From an uncultured Clostridia bacterium (lineage in GTDB: Bacteria; Bacillota; Clostridia; Oscillospirales; Ruminococcaceae), in the NCBI GenBank assembly GCA_937892655.1, contig CALBJC010000053.1, positions 1 through 41,338 on the forward strand: DNA of 41,338 nt, read 5' to 3'. Below, piece by piece: positions 16,780 through 25,695 of this stretch. Numbering within the stretch: the stretch's first letter is position 1; every line of letters starts with the position of its first letter. The translations under genes were made by a program, and so were the position numbers. The notes under the pieces were generated by a model, which was given only the letters and a program-made list of their open reading frames with translations, was not told the origin of the DNA and did not search any database.

Positions 16780-17322
16780 ATGAAAGCTACTGGTATTGTT
16801 CGTCGTATTGATGATCTGGGGAGAGTTGTTATTCCAAAGGAAATCCGCCGCACTATGCGTATCCGTGAGGGCGACCCTTTGGAGATTTATACAAACAATG
16901 ACGGTGAGGTTATTTTTAAGAAATACTCACCTATCAATGAGTTATCCGAGGGTGCCACTCAGGCGGCTGAGGTTATCCACAAGCTCGCGGGTCTGCCCGT
17001 TGTTGTTTTTGACCGTGACCACGTTGTAAGCGTTGCGGGCGCACAGAAGAAGGAATATTCTCAAAGACGCATCTCCCCTGCGCTTGAGGATATTCTGGAA
17101 AACAGAAAATCATATATCTTCGGCGGTGAGCATACTGCTCAGATTATGCCTGTTGAGGGCGTTGGCAGACACGCTGTTGCGGCATCCCCAATTATCTCAT
17201 CAGGCGATGTTATCGGCGCTGTTGCAATTCTCTCAAATGAAAATACAACAAAGGGTGACGATCATCTTTTGACTCTCTCAAAGGCTGCCGCTATGTTTTT
17301 AGGCAAGCAGATCGAAGAATAG
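16780..17322 (+). CDS. spoVT: Stage V sporulation protein T, AbrB-family regulator
   Basis: A 180-residue transcription factor with an N-terminal AbrB swapped-hairpin DNA-binding domain (KATGIVRRIDDLGRVVIPKE, then RIREGDPLEIY) and a C-terminal GAF-like ligand domain (about 60-178), the architecture and length of SpoVT. In Bacillus it tunes sigma-G dependent forespore genes; in Clostridia it is needed for spore maturation. The start at ATG 16780 follows AAAGGAG; a GTG at 16762 in frame has no ribosome site. It stands alone between two terminators. Its presence indicates a sporulating ancestry but does not prove current sporulation. Confidence 0.93.
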   Translation: MKATGIVRRIDDLGRVVIPKEIRRTMRIREGDPLEIYTNNDGEVIFKKYSPINELSEGATQAAEVIHKLAGLPVVVFDRDHVVSVAGAQKKEYSQRRISPALEDILENRKSYIFGGEHTAQIMPVEGVGRHAVAASPIISSGDVIGAVAILSNENTTKGDDHLLTLSKAAAMFLGKQIEE

Positions 17323-17326
17323 CCAA

Positions 17327-17356
17327 AAAGCCGTAAAGCAAACGCTTTACGGCTTT
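17327..17356. terminator. Bidirectional terminator between spoVT and the GGDEF gene
   Basis: AAAGCCGTAAAGC, AAAC loop, GCTTTACGGCTTT. A T-rich stretch follows on the plus side, and an A-rich one on the left serves the minus strand. Confidence 0.9.
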
Positions 17357-17362
17357 ATTCTT

Positions 17363-19300
17363 TTATTTTGTATGAGTCTGGGCTTTACGCTGCTTTTTCT
17401 GAGCATACATTCTGGTATCAGCAATGGTTATAAACTCATCTATCGACTCAGCGTCAGGCTGTACTGCCCCTACTATGTAGCCATACGATGCCGCAACCTT
17501 GAACGGCTTTTTGGAAACAGCATTTAAGCCATCAAGATTATTTATAAACTTAGCGCAGAATTCTGACGCCATCTCTTCTGTATAGTTTGGCGCTATTATG
17601 TAAAACTCGTCACCGCCAACACGGGCCGCTATCTCGTTGCCGTTTATTAAAGCGTTTTTGAGCGCTGTGCCCATAAGAGTCAGGGCAAAGTCACCATTCT
17701 GATGACCGTAAAGGTCGTTTATAACCTTTAAGTTATCCATATCGGCACACATTACCATAACAGTTTTCATATCGCCCTTACGCAGAAATTCTTCAGCCTT
17801 ATTGTAAAAGCCTCTTCTGTTATAAAGACCTGTGAGCATATCCTCAACATACAGCTTTCTCAAAACATTTACATTCTTCAAGAATGCGTTCTTGAAAATT
17901 GTATCTGCAAGAGAAACGCCTACTGTATTGAGCCACCAGTTGAACAAGAATGGGTTACCGTGATAACCGTCACAAGAAACTGCCGCATAGCCATAAACCT
18001 TTTCCTGATAGTGAATAGGTATAAACTGCACCATCTTTGTGTATATCTTACCCTCAAAGTATCCGGGTAATAACTCACTCTTTTCAATTACGCAGGCAGG
18101 TTCAAACTCATTATGATGCTTGAACTTTGCAATGTAAATCTTGTCTGTAAAGGTTGTGAGATTATAGTTTTCTGCCTGATTTGCACGCTTCTGATAATCG
18201 TCGTAATCATCACACAGACAAAGATAGAAAAAGTCAACATAAATATCTGACATAAACTTCTGAATGATGTTTAAAAGCTCATCCATTGTATTCAGGTATG
18301 AAAGCTCTTCTGTCATTCTGATAAGACGCTTTGAGTAGAAGTTTGTACGCAGATAGTTGTTGTGGAGGTTTTTCATAATGCTGTTGTGATTTTTATATGA
18401 AATCTCCTTACAGCCGCATGACTCTGTACATACTACATCATTTTCAAGCACAACATCAGTTCTCTCAAGATTTTCGCAGATAATCTGCATACTCATCTCA
18501 AGAGCCTTTTTACCCGCTCTGAAAAACGGGATGTTGATAGTTGTTATAGCAGGCATATTCATTGAGGCAAGCTCAATACCGTCACAGCCTGTTACAATAA
18601 CATCACCGGGTACATCAAAACCATTATCTACCAGCGCATTTGTAACGCCTATCGCCATAGAATCGTTAGCGCATACATATGCCTTGGCAAGCGGTTTCTT
18701 ATCACGCTTTAGCTGCTCGGTTACAAGATAATATGCCTCATCCTCGCTGTATTGTGCGTAGAAAATCTTGCTCTCATCAATCTCGATTTTATGAAGGCTA
18801 AGAGTGTTTATATACGCAAAAAGACGCTTATCACTCTCTTTATCATCAGCAAATGCGCCGACAAACGCAATATCATTGCATTTATGCACATTTATGATAT
18901 GCTCTGTCAACACTCTGATACCATCGGCAAAATCGACCTCGATATTATAGCAATCCTCATAATACTTATCGATACTGATAACAGGAGTATCATTTTCTTT
19001 AGCGCGGCGGATAAGCCTTGTTATATTCTCCTCGCAGGTCATAGCCTGAGAGATGATGACTAAAACATCAAATCTATTGAAATCTATGAGAGTAAATATA
19101 CTCTCTTCACCGAAGTCGTGAGGCCTTTTTTCTGTAGTATTGCTAAACGGCGAGAATACCGATATCTTTATATCATCACGTTCTTTTGTAAAATCGAGCA
19201 TACCCTCTAATATCTTACCCTGATAGTTAGAGTTGATGCCCGCAGACGCTATCGCAACGTTTAAGTATCTGCCGTTTTTGAAAACTTTATTGTCGCTCAC
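17363..19300 (-). CDS. Cytosolic LacI-type sensor fused to a GGDEF diguanylate cyclase
   Basis: A 645-residue protein with three parts. Residues about 12-300 form a LacI/periplasmic-binding-like sugar domain (NVAIASAGINSNYQGKILEGM, AYVCANDSMAIGVTNAL, GDVIVTGCDG), but the LacI DNA-binding head is missing. Residues about 320-465 look like a GAF-like region, preceded by a cysteine-rich CTESCGCKE joint. Residues about 485-640 are a GGDEF cyclase (DMLTGLYNRRGF, ADMDNLKVIND, GGDEF at 562-566), so synthesis of c-di-GMP from two GTP is expected. No signal or membrane helix is present, so the sensor would read cytosolic ligands. The inhibitory RxxD site is replaced by NGNE. Start is GTG with AGGTGGTGAGG. 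No c-di-GMP effector gene is seen nearby. Confidence 0.92.
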   Translation of the reverse strand: MSDNKVFKNGRYLNVAIASAGINSNYQGKILEGMLDFTKERDDIKISVFSPFSNTTEKRPHDFGEESIFTLIDFNRFDVLVIISQAMTCEENITRLIRRAKENDTPVISIDKYYEDCYNIEVDFADGIRVLTEHIINVHKCNDIAFVGAFADDKESDKRLFAYINTLSLHKIEIDESKIFYAQYSEDEAYYLVTEQLKRDKKPLAKAYVCANDSMAIGVTNALVDNGFDVPGDVIVTGCDGIELASMNMPAITTINIPFFRAGKKALEMSMQIICENLERTDVVLENDVVCTESCGCKEISYKNHNSIMKNLHNNYLRTNFYSKRLIRMTEELSYLNTMDELLNIIQKFMSDIYVDFFYLCLCDDYDDYQKRANQAENYNLTTFTDKIYIAKFKHHNEFEPACVIEKSELLPGYFEGKIYTKMVQFIPIHYQEKVYGYAAVSCDGYHGNPFLFNWWLNTVGVSLADTIFKNAFLKNVNVLRKLYVEDMLTGLYNRRGFYNKAEEFLRKGDMKTVMVMCADMDNLKVINDLYGHQNGDFALTLMGTALKNALINGNEIAARVGGDEFYIIAPNYTEEMASEFCAKFINNLDGLNAVSKKPFKVAASYGYIVGAVQPDAESIDEFITIADTRMYAQKKQRKAQTHTK

Positions 19301-19358
19301 AACCTCACCACCTTTATAAATTAATTTTATAATAAAATATCAATATCTATATATAATT

Positions 19359-19387
19359 ATAATACCATCAAACGAGCTATAAGTCAA
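19359..19387 (-). promoter_or_regulatory. Promoter of the LacI-GGDEF gene
   Basis: Minus strand TTGACT (19387-19382), 17-bp spacer, TATTAT (19364-19359), about 59 bp before the GTG start. Confidence 0.72.
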
Positions 19388-19493
19388 TAATTCTCACAAA
19401 TTTTAATGTGTCGATTTGATAAATTTATGCAAATGGTCTAATGAATATAATAAAATTATTTAAAAAATATTTCCATTTCTGGCACTTGGGGTA

Positions 19494-19522
19494 TTGAAAT
19501 TCTGAGATTTTTCATTTATAAT
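19494..19522 (+). promoter_or_regulatory. Promoter of the small-membrane-protein/Cache operon
   Basis: TTGAAA (19494-19499), 17 bp, TATAAT (19517-19522), about 40 bp before the first start codon. Confidence 0.78.
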
Positions 19523-19561
19523 TATAATATAGCTTATTGTATCATAATGGGAGGAGTATAA

Positions 19562-19837
19562 ATGTTTGAATTTGAATCAAACGGAATAAATTCAAAAAAA
19601 CTTGCGACAATACTTCTGGCGCTTGGCTTTGCTCTTATTATGCACAAGGGCAAGTCAGAGGTGAAAAATCCAAAAAAGTATAAACCGCTTATAAGCGATA
19701 TAAAAAGCAAATATAATCTTGTAAATTCAATCGCAGACAAAACCTCACTGATGAGTGCCAAGAGTAAGATCAAAAACTCTGAGACTGAGGTTATAAACGG
19801 GATTACCGTTGAAAATGCGATTATGATCGATTTATAA
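19562..19837 (+). CDS. Small single-pass membrane protein, function unknown
   Basis: Ninety-one residues. A short N-terminus is followed by one hydrophobic helix (about 12-28, KKLATILLALGFALIM) and a basic, Lys-rich soluble part containing SDIKSKYNLVNSIADK. The start is firm: GGGAGGAG stands 7-8 nt before ATG 19562, and a consensus promoter lies upstream. It leads a three-gene unit with the 129-residue and Cache-type proteins. I do not recognise the family. The helix would orient the basic segment to the cytosol if the positive-inside rule holds. Confidence 0.72.
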   Translation: MFEFESNGINSKKLATILLALGFALIMHKGKSEVKNPKKYKPLISDIKSKYNLVNSIADKTSLMSAKSKIKNSETEVINGITVENAIMIDL

Positions 19838-19863
19838 ATTATATCCTTCAAGGAGGTTTTTGT

Positions 19864-20253
19864 ATGAAAAAATACATAAGAGATTACAAGGAGTATATCA
19901 AAAAAATCAGAAACTTGGAGCTTGAAAAGCTCAACGATGAAGAAAAGGATGAGCTTTTGAAAACGCTCAAGGATCAGATTGAGTTCATTCAGCATGAAAG
20001 ACTTATTCATCTTATCGTTACAGCGTTTATCAGCATTATTCTGGTTATCTTTATCATTTCAGCCTATGTTCTGACAAATATGGCTATGGTGCTCGCATCA
20101 GTTATCCTTCTCGTTCTCGAATGCTTCTATCTCCACCACTACTACTTCCTCGAAAATCATACACAGCTTTTATACGACGACTACAATACAATCTACGCAA
20201 GGCTCAAGAAGACAAGAGTTCCTGCATTTGTGAAGAACAATTCCAAGAGGTAG
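19864..20253 (+). CDS. Two-helix membrane protein with N-terminal charged helix, function unknown
   Basis: A 129-residue protein. Residues 1-45 are rich in Lys/Glu with a heptad-like pattern (YKEYIKKIRNLELEKLNDEEKDEL), suggesting a cytosolic coiled coil. Two membrane helices follow (about 49-71 and 74-92), then a soluble tail ending in KNNSKR. AAGGAGG precedes the ATG 26 bp after the previous stop. No family is recognised. Its place between a single-pass protein and a sensor suggests that the three products act together at the membrane (inference). Confidence 0.78.
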   Translation: MKKYIRDYKEYIKKIRNLELEKLNDEEKDELLKTLKDQIEFIQHERLIHLIVTAFISIILVIFIISAYVLTNMAMVLASVILLVLECFYLHHYYFLENHTQLLYDDYNTIYARLKKTRVPAFVKNNSKR

Positions 20254-20258
20254 ATAAA

Positions 20259-21227
20259 TTGAAAAAACAAAAAATCAAAATCGATAAGGTAGGCTTTGCG
20301 CGCTACCTTATCATTGTATGTGCTATAGCTATGACAGTAGCTTGTCTTCTCACATACTATATGATAGGCGTATTTGAAAAGGCATCTACTGAAAGAATTA
20401 TGGAAAACAGAATTGAAAAGGTAAAATCTTCTCTTGATGCAACACTAACCGAGAGAGAATCCATTATGCAGATTCTTGAGGATGAAACCATTTCAAAAGC
20501 AAAGGCTTTGAGCTTAGCGCTTATACATGTTTCATTCACTCACGACTTTGATTATGAGCTTATTGAAGAAACCAGGCTCACTTTAGATGTAACAAACTTT
20601 TACATTACCGATAAAAACGGTGAGGTCGTTTCGGGTACTGATGCTTATGTAGGCAACAATATAAAGGATTTATGGCCTGACTACGATTTTGAAAAAGCAA
20701 TCAGCGACAAAAGCTATGCTAAAGTTATCAGACCGCAGACAAAATACAGCAGCGAATTCATTGGTGCTGTTTCAAGGCTTGATTCTGAAGGAGTTGTAAT
20801 AGTGACCTTCAGCCCTGAATCATTACAGAAAACCTTAGAGCTGACAGATATTTCTCACGTTGCTTCTGAGTATCCGATTTTCAAAAACGGTACTACCTCA
20901 ATCATCGACCCTGAAACCTACACTTATCTTAGCCATACTGACTCGGAGCATATCAATCAGAGAGTACAGATTCCTATCGTTGAGTTTGAGGGAATCGACG
21001 AAAATGGCGCTACAGGTCACTTTAAAATCAAGCTCGAAGGTAAAAAGCAGTATATTTACTATGAGGTTTACAACAATTACATTCTCACCGCAAATATCCC
21101 GATAAGCGAGGTTTATGTAAGAAGAAATTTTGCAACAGTAACGCTTATACTCGTTTGTCCGCTTATATGCCTTGTAATAGGGCTTGCTTCAAGAAGCAAT
21201 CTTATAAGACAAAAAATATGGCACTAA
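20259..21227 (+). CDS. Membrane-bound Cache-type sensor lacking an output domain
   Basis: A 322-residue protein with a membrane helix at about 13-36, a large extracytoplasmic domain (about 37-290) and a second helix at about 292-312, ending in a short basic tail (SRNLIRQKIWH-like). The extracytoplasmic part contains a Cache/PAS-like core, with DVTNFYITDKNGEVVSGTD and YVGNNIKDLWPD near residues 100-135 and a second half resembling a membrane-proximal Cache repeat. There is no HAMP, kinase, GGDEF or methyl-accepting domain after the second helix. The start is TTG 20259, 8 nt after AAGAGG; the frame is open upstream, but that part overlaps the preceding gene. It ends at a strong terminator. Confidence 0.75.
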   Translation: MKKQKIKIDKVGFARYLIIVCAIAMTVACLLTYYMIGVFEKASTERIMENRIEKVKSSLDATLTERESIMQILEDETISKAKALSLALIHVSFTHDFDYELIEETRLTLDVTNFYITDKNGEVVSGTDAYVGNNIKDLWPDYDFEKAISDKSYAKVIRPQTKYSSEFIGAVSRLDSEGVVIVTFSPESLQKTLELTDISHVASEYPIFKNGTTSIIDPETYTYLSHTDSEHINQRVQIPIVEFEGIDENGATGHFKIKLEGKKQYIYYEVYNNYILTANIPISEVYVRRNFATVTLILVCPLICLVIGLASRSNLIRQKIWH

Positions 21228-21230
21228 CAC

Positions 21231-21260
21231 AAAAAAGTCACTCAAAAGAGTGACTTTTTT
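21231..21260. terminator. Bidirectional terminator of the Cache and transglutaminase operons
   Basis: AAAAAAGTCACTC, AAAA loop, GAGTGACTTTTTT. The minus-strand transglutaminase gene stops at its right edge. Confidence 0.92.
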
Positions 21261-23451
21261 ATTTTTGCCGTTTTTTCTTTTTCATTTGCTTTTTGTGCTG
21301 TTTGTAAGCCTTATAGGTATCAATTGCGTTTTGTTTTCTTTCGTCATCTGCGTTTTTCATACCATAGCATACGCGCTCAAAATCATCAACAAGTGACGTT
21401 ATATCAAAGCCGATACTATCGCAATAGCTTATAACATCCTTTGGCGCTAAGCATTCAGAGTTTTGCTTTGTTGCAGTTTTTCTGATACGGTTATATACGC
21501 TTATAATACATTTTTGCGGCGTATATCTTTTAGCCCTGATTGCAAAAAGTGATTCCTCAATAGCAGGATACAGCTTGATAAGCAAAATAAGTATTATTAT
21601 ACCTGCAGCTACTGCTGCAGTTGCTTTGATCACTCCGATATCAACTGTGATATTTTCAAAAGGGTTGTCATCTTCACTTTCGTTTATCAGTGCTTCTGCA
21701 TCTCTGTATACTACCATAGTAGGTTCATATACTACCCAGCCAAGCCCCGAAATAAACACCTGGGGGTAGGCATGAGATGTTCTTGTTGTAATAATATACG
21801 GATAATCATTTAAAGTGTTGATTTCAGTTACAAAGCCTTCCATGTATCTGACAGTAAGACCTGAGGCCTTTGCCATAAGCGTAAAGGCGGTTGCAAAATC
21901 CGAGCAGGTTCCCGTTTTACTTTTGAAAAGGAAATACTCTATACTGTCAGTGGGTGCATAGTAATCAAGATCATACTTAAAGCCTGATTCTCTGAAATAC
22001 CGCTGCAAAGCCTCCGCTTTCTGGTAATCATACTTGCACCCCTCGGTTATTTGGAGTGCTAAATCCTTTATCTTCTGTGGGATTTCATAGTCATAAACAC
22101 TATTCATAGCGTTTTCATAATCGGTTATGAACGCTTTGATCGTAAGGAGCGATTCTTCGTTTTCAGATTCTGAAAGTATCCCCCTTGCATCTGTAAGAGC
22201 TGAATAATAATCGCTCAGCGACATATCAGCTCCGCCTGCAAGCCTGAACTTTTCAGCGGAGAAAACCTCCTCATAATACTGCATTGTATACTCTTTATTC
22301 TCGCCTCTTGACAAAAACAGGCCATCATTTTCAATCACCTTGACATAGCCTTTGTTGTCGGCATAATAATCATAAAGCCTTGCAGGATAGAGAATATAGA
22401 CGTGATTTTTAAAAAGCGGAGTAAGAGTTATTGTATTTATCGTGTCAAAACGCTCACCGCTGTAGCCTAAAAATTTCTCAAGATCATGACGGGACGCAAA
22501 GCTTTCATCAATGCTCTGAGCCTCTCTGAAGGCTGACAAGAGCTTGTCGTATGACAAAAGAGCAGTAGTTTTTGTATACTGCTGTAACGACATAACATCA
22601 TCAAAGTTTTCACATTCCCATACATGATACTCATTATTGTAGGTTTCAAAGCTCTGACGGGCAAGATACATGATCTCATCAGCCTGCACATAGTACAGAT
22701 TTTCATTCTGCATATATCGGTAGTAATCTGCGTTACCTGATGTACGCGAGTATTTATCCGATACAGTATGCAACGAACGTTCTTCTAAAAACAGACGCTG
22801 GAATGTCGAATAATATGCTGTATTGTTACTTCTTGGAATAACTGCAGATACAAGCAGAGTTACAGCACAGATAAAAACAATACTGATAGTTTTAGCACCT
22901 CTGCCGTAAACCTTAATACTGCCCTCAGACAGCTTCTGGCGATGCATAAGAAGGATTATGAAGTTTGTGAGCAAAAGGGCGATTAAAAATCCGCTTGTGA
23001 TATTATCTCTGACCTTTACATATAAAACGCAAGGTATCAAACAGATAAGGGTCGTATAAGTTATTCTGTGAAGTACGACAGTAAAATAATAGCCCGCACT
23101 ACAGAAAAACACTGAAAAACAAAGTATCAGCGCATAAACAAAGTTTATATGATAATGCTCTTCACCGCCGCTCAACATCCACTCGGAAAAGCCCCGATGC
23201 CCCGATATGAGCATTATAAGCAGTTGAATAGCCAGATACATTACAATAATGTATAATACGCTACCAATAACCTTGTGGCGACGCATAAATTCGAGCAATA
23301 CAAAAATCATCGCACAAGCTAAAAACGCAATCACAGAAAACTTAGAAAAACCGCCGAAGTCATAGATTTCAAGCACCGCTAAATTCTGCATAAAGCAAAA
23401 CAAAAGCGGAAAGATGAGTGGCGCAATGTATTCATTATACAGCTTTTTCAT
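21259..23451 (-). CDS. Membrane protein with transglutaminase-like domain
   Basis: A 730-residue protein with about six N-terminal membrane helices (1-200), a large extracytoplasmic region containing a transglutaminase/papain-like core, one late helix (about 615-640), and a cytosolic tail ending in a run of Lys/Arg. The catalytic triad is Cys516 (TGTCSDF), His560 (TSHAYPQ) and Glu576 (VVYEPT; Asp is more usual). These proteins occur in MoxR-DUF58 operons and are thought to act on cell-surface proteins or peptides, but a substrate is not known. Its ATG overlaps the DUF58 stop by 4 nt (ATGA), which indicates translational coupling. Confidence 0.9.
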   Translation of the reverse strand: MKKLYNEYIAPLIFPLLFCFMQNLAVLEIYDFGGFSKFSVIAFLACAMIFVLLEFMRRHKVIGSVLYIIVMYLAIQLLIMLISGHRGFSEWMLSGGEEHYHINFVYALILCFSVFFCSAGYYFTVVLHRITYTTLICLIPCVLYVKVRDNITSGFLIALLLTNFIILLMHRQKLSEGSIKVYGRGAKTISIVFICAVTLLVSAVIPRSNNTAYYSTFQRLFLEERSLHTVSDKYSRTSGNADYYRYMQNENLYYVQADEIMYLARQSFETYNNEYHVWECENFDDVMSLQQYTKTTALLSYDKLLSAFREAQSIDESFASRHDLEKFLGYSGERFDTINTITLTPLFKNHVYILYPARLYDYYADNKGYVKVIENDGLFLSRGENKEYTMQYYEEVFSAEKFRLAGGADMSLSDYYSALTDARGILSESENEESLLTIKAFITDYENAMNSVYDYEIPQKIKDLALQITEGCKYDYQKAEALQRYFRESGFKYDLDYYAPTDSIEYFLFKSKTGTCSDFATAFTLMAKASGLTVRYMEGFVTEINTLNDYPYIITTRTSHAYPQVFISGLGWVVYEPTMVVYRDAEALINESEDDNPFENITVDIGVIKATAAVAAGIIILILLIKLYPAIEESLFAIRAKRYTPQKCIISVYNRIRKTATKQNSECLAPKDVISYCDSIGFDITSLVDDFERVCYGMKNADDERKQNAIDTYKAYKQHKKQMKKKKRQK

Positions 23452-24641
23452 CGGGTCACCTCCGATAAAAAGGCAAGGTCATAGTTTTCATCCATAAGCC
23501 AGATGCGGCCTGTATTTACCATAGTTTTGCAGGCAATTGTAACGCAAGGAGTAAGTGAACTCAAAAGCTCTGACAAAACGTCTTCAAGGCTGCTGTCAAG
23601 GCAAGGGGTTACAAGAATACAGTTACCTGCCGTAATATCTGAAGCTGTGATTTTGGTGCCTGAAAACTTATACTCTGCAAGCTTTTCACGCAAAGCGTTA
23701 ACATCTTCATCACGCTCGATCACAAACTCCTGCCATATGTTTTTGAAATTTACATAAGCCTTGCAGTCAAGCCCTAAACGGCAGATGAGCATCAATATAC
23801 CTAAAAAGCCTTCTACCGCCCTTTCCTTGCAAAGCATATCGGCGTATGAAGCGGCAGGGTCTAAAAACACGCTGATACCCGATGAATAGGTTTCATCGCT
23901 TTTTCTGACCATATATTTGTCAAGCCTTGCCGACAGCTTCCAGTTTATTCTTTTAAGGCTGTCACCAGCTACATATTCTCTATGCTCATTGCCCGGCATA
24001 CCGCCAAAGGAATTGTCGCTTTCCTTTGTATCCTCACTCTCTTCACCCTGAGAGGATAGCTCTCTTATTGCTCTGATTACAGGGCTGTCTGACGCCAAAG
24101 ATGCAATATGCGGAATGATATTTATATCCTTTATAAACTCAAAGCCTGAAATTTTCTGAGTCAAAAACGAAAACATACCAAGCAGTTTTGCTGACTTTAT
24201 GCCCGTAACAGCATCGCCCCAATGGTTTGCAGTATATGTAATCTCAATGAGTTGTTCTGACTTTGGCATAAGATATACAATAGCTTCTTTTAAATCTGCT
24301 ATCATTATCTCATCATTTTCAAACTCCAGCTTTATAGCAAATGAAGGCAGAAATGACTGGTTTTTAACTATTACGCTCATCTTTAAAGTATCGCCCTTGC
24401 CTACTATTTCAGGGAACGGCAAAACCTCACACTGCAAAAATCTGCCTGACAGCTTCAAATACAAAAAAGAGAAAAACGGCAGCAAAATAAGCGCTATTGT
24501 TACAAACCAGCCGGTTATGGCGTTTGCATATAAAGCAAACACGACCGCAAGAGCAATAGCGCAGAGATATTCCATTATAAAGCCTATTTTAGCTATTATC
24601 TGAGATAATCTGCTATTTTTGTTTTTCTCGTTTTTTCTCAT
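23448..24641 (-). CDS. DUF58 domain protein (von Willebrand A-like)
   Basis: A 397-residue protein with two N-terminal membrane helices (about 20-62) and a cytosolic DUF58 region whose signature REYVAGDSLKRINWKLSARLD lies at about 221-241, followed by the vWA-like segment (about 250-380). DUF58 proteins pair with MoxR ATPases and transglutaminase-like membrane proteins in an operon; a chaperone or assembly role at the envelope is proposed for the set. It follows the MoxR gene by 11 bp and overlaps the transglutaminase gene by 4 nt. Confidence 0.9.
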   Translation of the reverse strand: MRKNEKNKNSRLSQIIAKIGFIMEYLCAIALAVVFALYANAITGWFVTIALILLPFFSFLYLKLSGRFLQCEVLPFPEIVGKGDTLKMSVIVKNQSFLPSFAIKLEFENDEIMIADLKEAIVYLMPKSEQLIEITYTANHWGDAVTGIKSAKLLGMFSFLTQKISGFEFIKDINIIPHIASLASDSPVIRAIRELSSQGEESEDTKESDNSFGGMPGNEHREYVAGDSLKRINWKLSARLDKYMVRKSDETYSSGISVFLDPAASYADMLCKERAVEGFLGILMLICRLGLDCKAYVNFKNIWQEFVIERDEDVNALREKLAEYKFSGTKITASDITAGNCILVTPCLDSSLEDVLSELLSSLTPCVTIACKTMVNTGRIWLMDENYDLAFLSEVTR

Positions 24642-24652
24642 TTATTCTACCT

Positions 24653-25582
24653 TTATAAAATTGATGGCACAGGGATTGACTTTACTATTTCTTCAATTAC
24701 TCTCTCTTCACTGCCGTATGCAGCTTTACCCTTAGGTGAGAGAATAACTCTGTGGCATAAAACGCTTTTCGCGCAAAGCCTGATATCATCAGGAGTTACA
24801 AAATCTCTGCCTGAGATATAAGCTAACGCCTTTGATGCTTTCAAAAGCGCTATACTTCCACGAGGGGAAACAGGCAGCTTTACAAGCTCGCTGTCTCTTG
24901 TTTTTAAAACTATTGAGATGATATATTCTCTCAACGATTCTATACAGCTTACCGCCTGAGCCTCTTTTTTCATCTGACATACATCGTCAGTTGACATAAC
25001 TGCAGATATATTTTCAATAGGATTTATCTTTTCTGTACGATTTAAGATTTCAAGCTCCTGCGCTTTGTCAGGATAGCCAAGAGATAATTTCATCATAAAT
25101 CTGTCCATCTGCGCTTCAGGCAGATGATATGTACCATACGTTTCAACGGGGTTCTGAGTAGCTATAACCATAAAAGGATCCGGCAGCTTTATGGTTTTGC
25201 CGTCAAGGGAAATCTGCTGTTCTTCCATAACCTCCAAAAGCGCTGACTGCGACTTTGGTGAGGCACGGTTGATCTCATCGGCAAGTAAAAAGTTACAGTA
25301 TGCCGCACCCGCTTTATAGGTGTACTCACCCGTATTCTTATCAATCATATCAAAGCCGACAATATCAGACGGCATAATATCAGGAGTCATCTGGATACGG
25401 TTGAATTTGCCTGCAACAGATTTTGAAAGGGTTGCCGCAAGCTGAGTTTTACCGACACCCGGTACATCCTCAAGTAGAATGTGACCGCCTGTCAAGAGTG
25501 CGGCTGTCAGCATCTTTATAGTTTCATCCTTACCTACAATTACCTTTTTTATATTTTCAATCAGAGCATTTACAAAAGCCAT
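24653..25582 (-). CDS. MoxR-family AAA+ ATPase
   Basis: A 309-residue cytosolic AAA+ ATPase. Walker A is GVGKT (42-46) within LEDVPGVGKTQLAA, Walker B is LLADE (99-103), and sensor 1 is MVIATQNPVE. The C-terminal lid domain (about 200-309) is complete, and the length matches the family. It is the first gene of the three-gene envelope unit, and its ATP-driven chaperone activity probably matures or loads the DUF58/transglutaminase partners. GGAGGTG precedes the ATG. Confidence 0.95.
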   Translation of the reverse strand: MAFVNALIENIKKVIVGKDETIKMLTAALLTGGHILLEDVPGVGKTQLAATLSKSVAGKFNRIQMTPDIMPSDIVGFDMIDKNTGEYTYKAGAAYCNFLLADEINRASPKSQSALLEVMEEQQISLDGKTIKLPDPFMVIATQNPVETYGTYHLPEAQMDRFMMKLSLGYPDKAQELEILNRTEKINPIENISAVMSTDDVCQMKKEAQAVSCIESLREYIISIVLKTRDSELVKLPVSPRGSIALLKASKALAYISGRDFVTPDDIRLCAKSVLCHRVILSPKGKAAYGSEERVIEEIVKSIPVPSIL

Positions 25583-25644
25583 AAGGCACCTCCGCTATTT
25601 TTAAATTATAAAAATATAATAACATATTGTGAAAAAATATGCAA

Positions 25645-25673
25645 TATAAAAACGCCCACTTATGTGGGCGTTT
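25645..25673 (-). terminator. adhE terminator
   Basis: On the minus strand AAACGCCCAC, ATAA loop, GTGGGCGTTTTT. It lies between the adhE stop and the MoxR gene and separates the two units. Confidence 0.9.
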
Positions 25674-25695
25674 ATTTATGATATATACATTTATA

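Noticed and set aside
19481..19500. TGGCAC sequence resembling a sigma-54 -24 element
   Set aside because: The -12 element GC is not at the needed spacing, and a good sigma-A promoter overlaps it.
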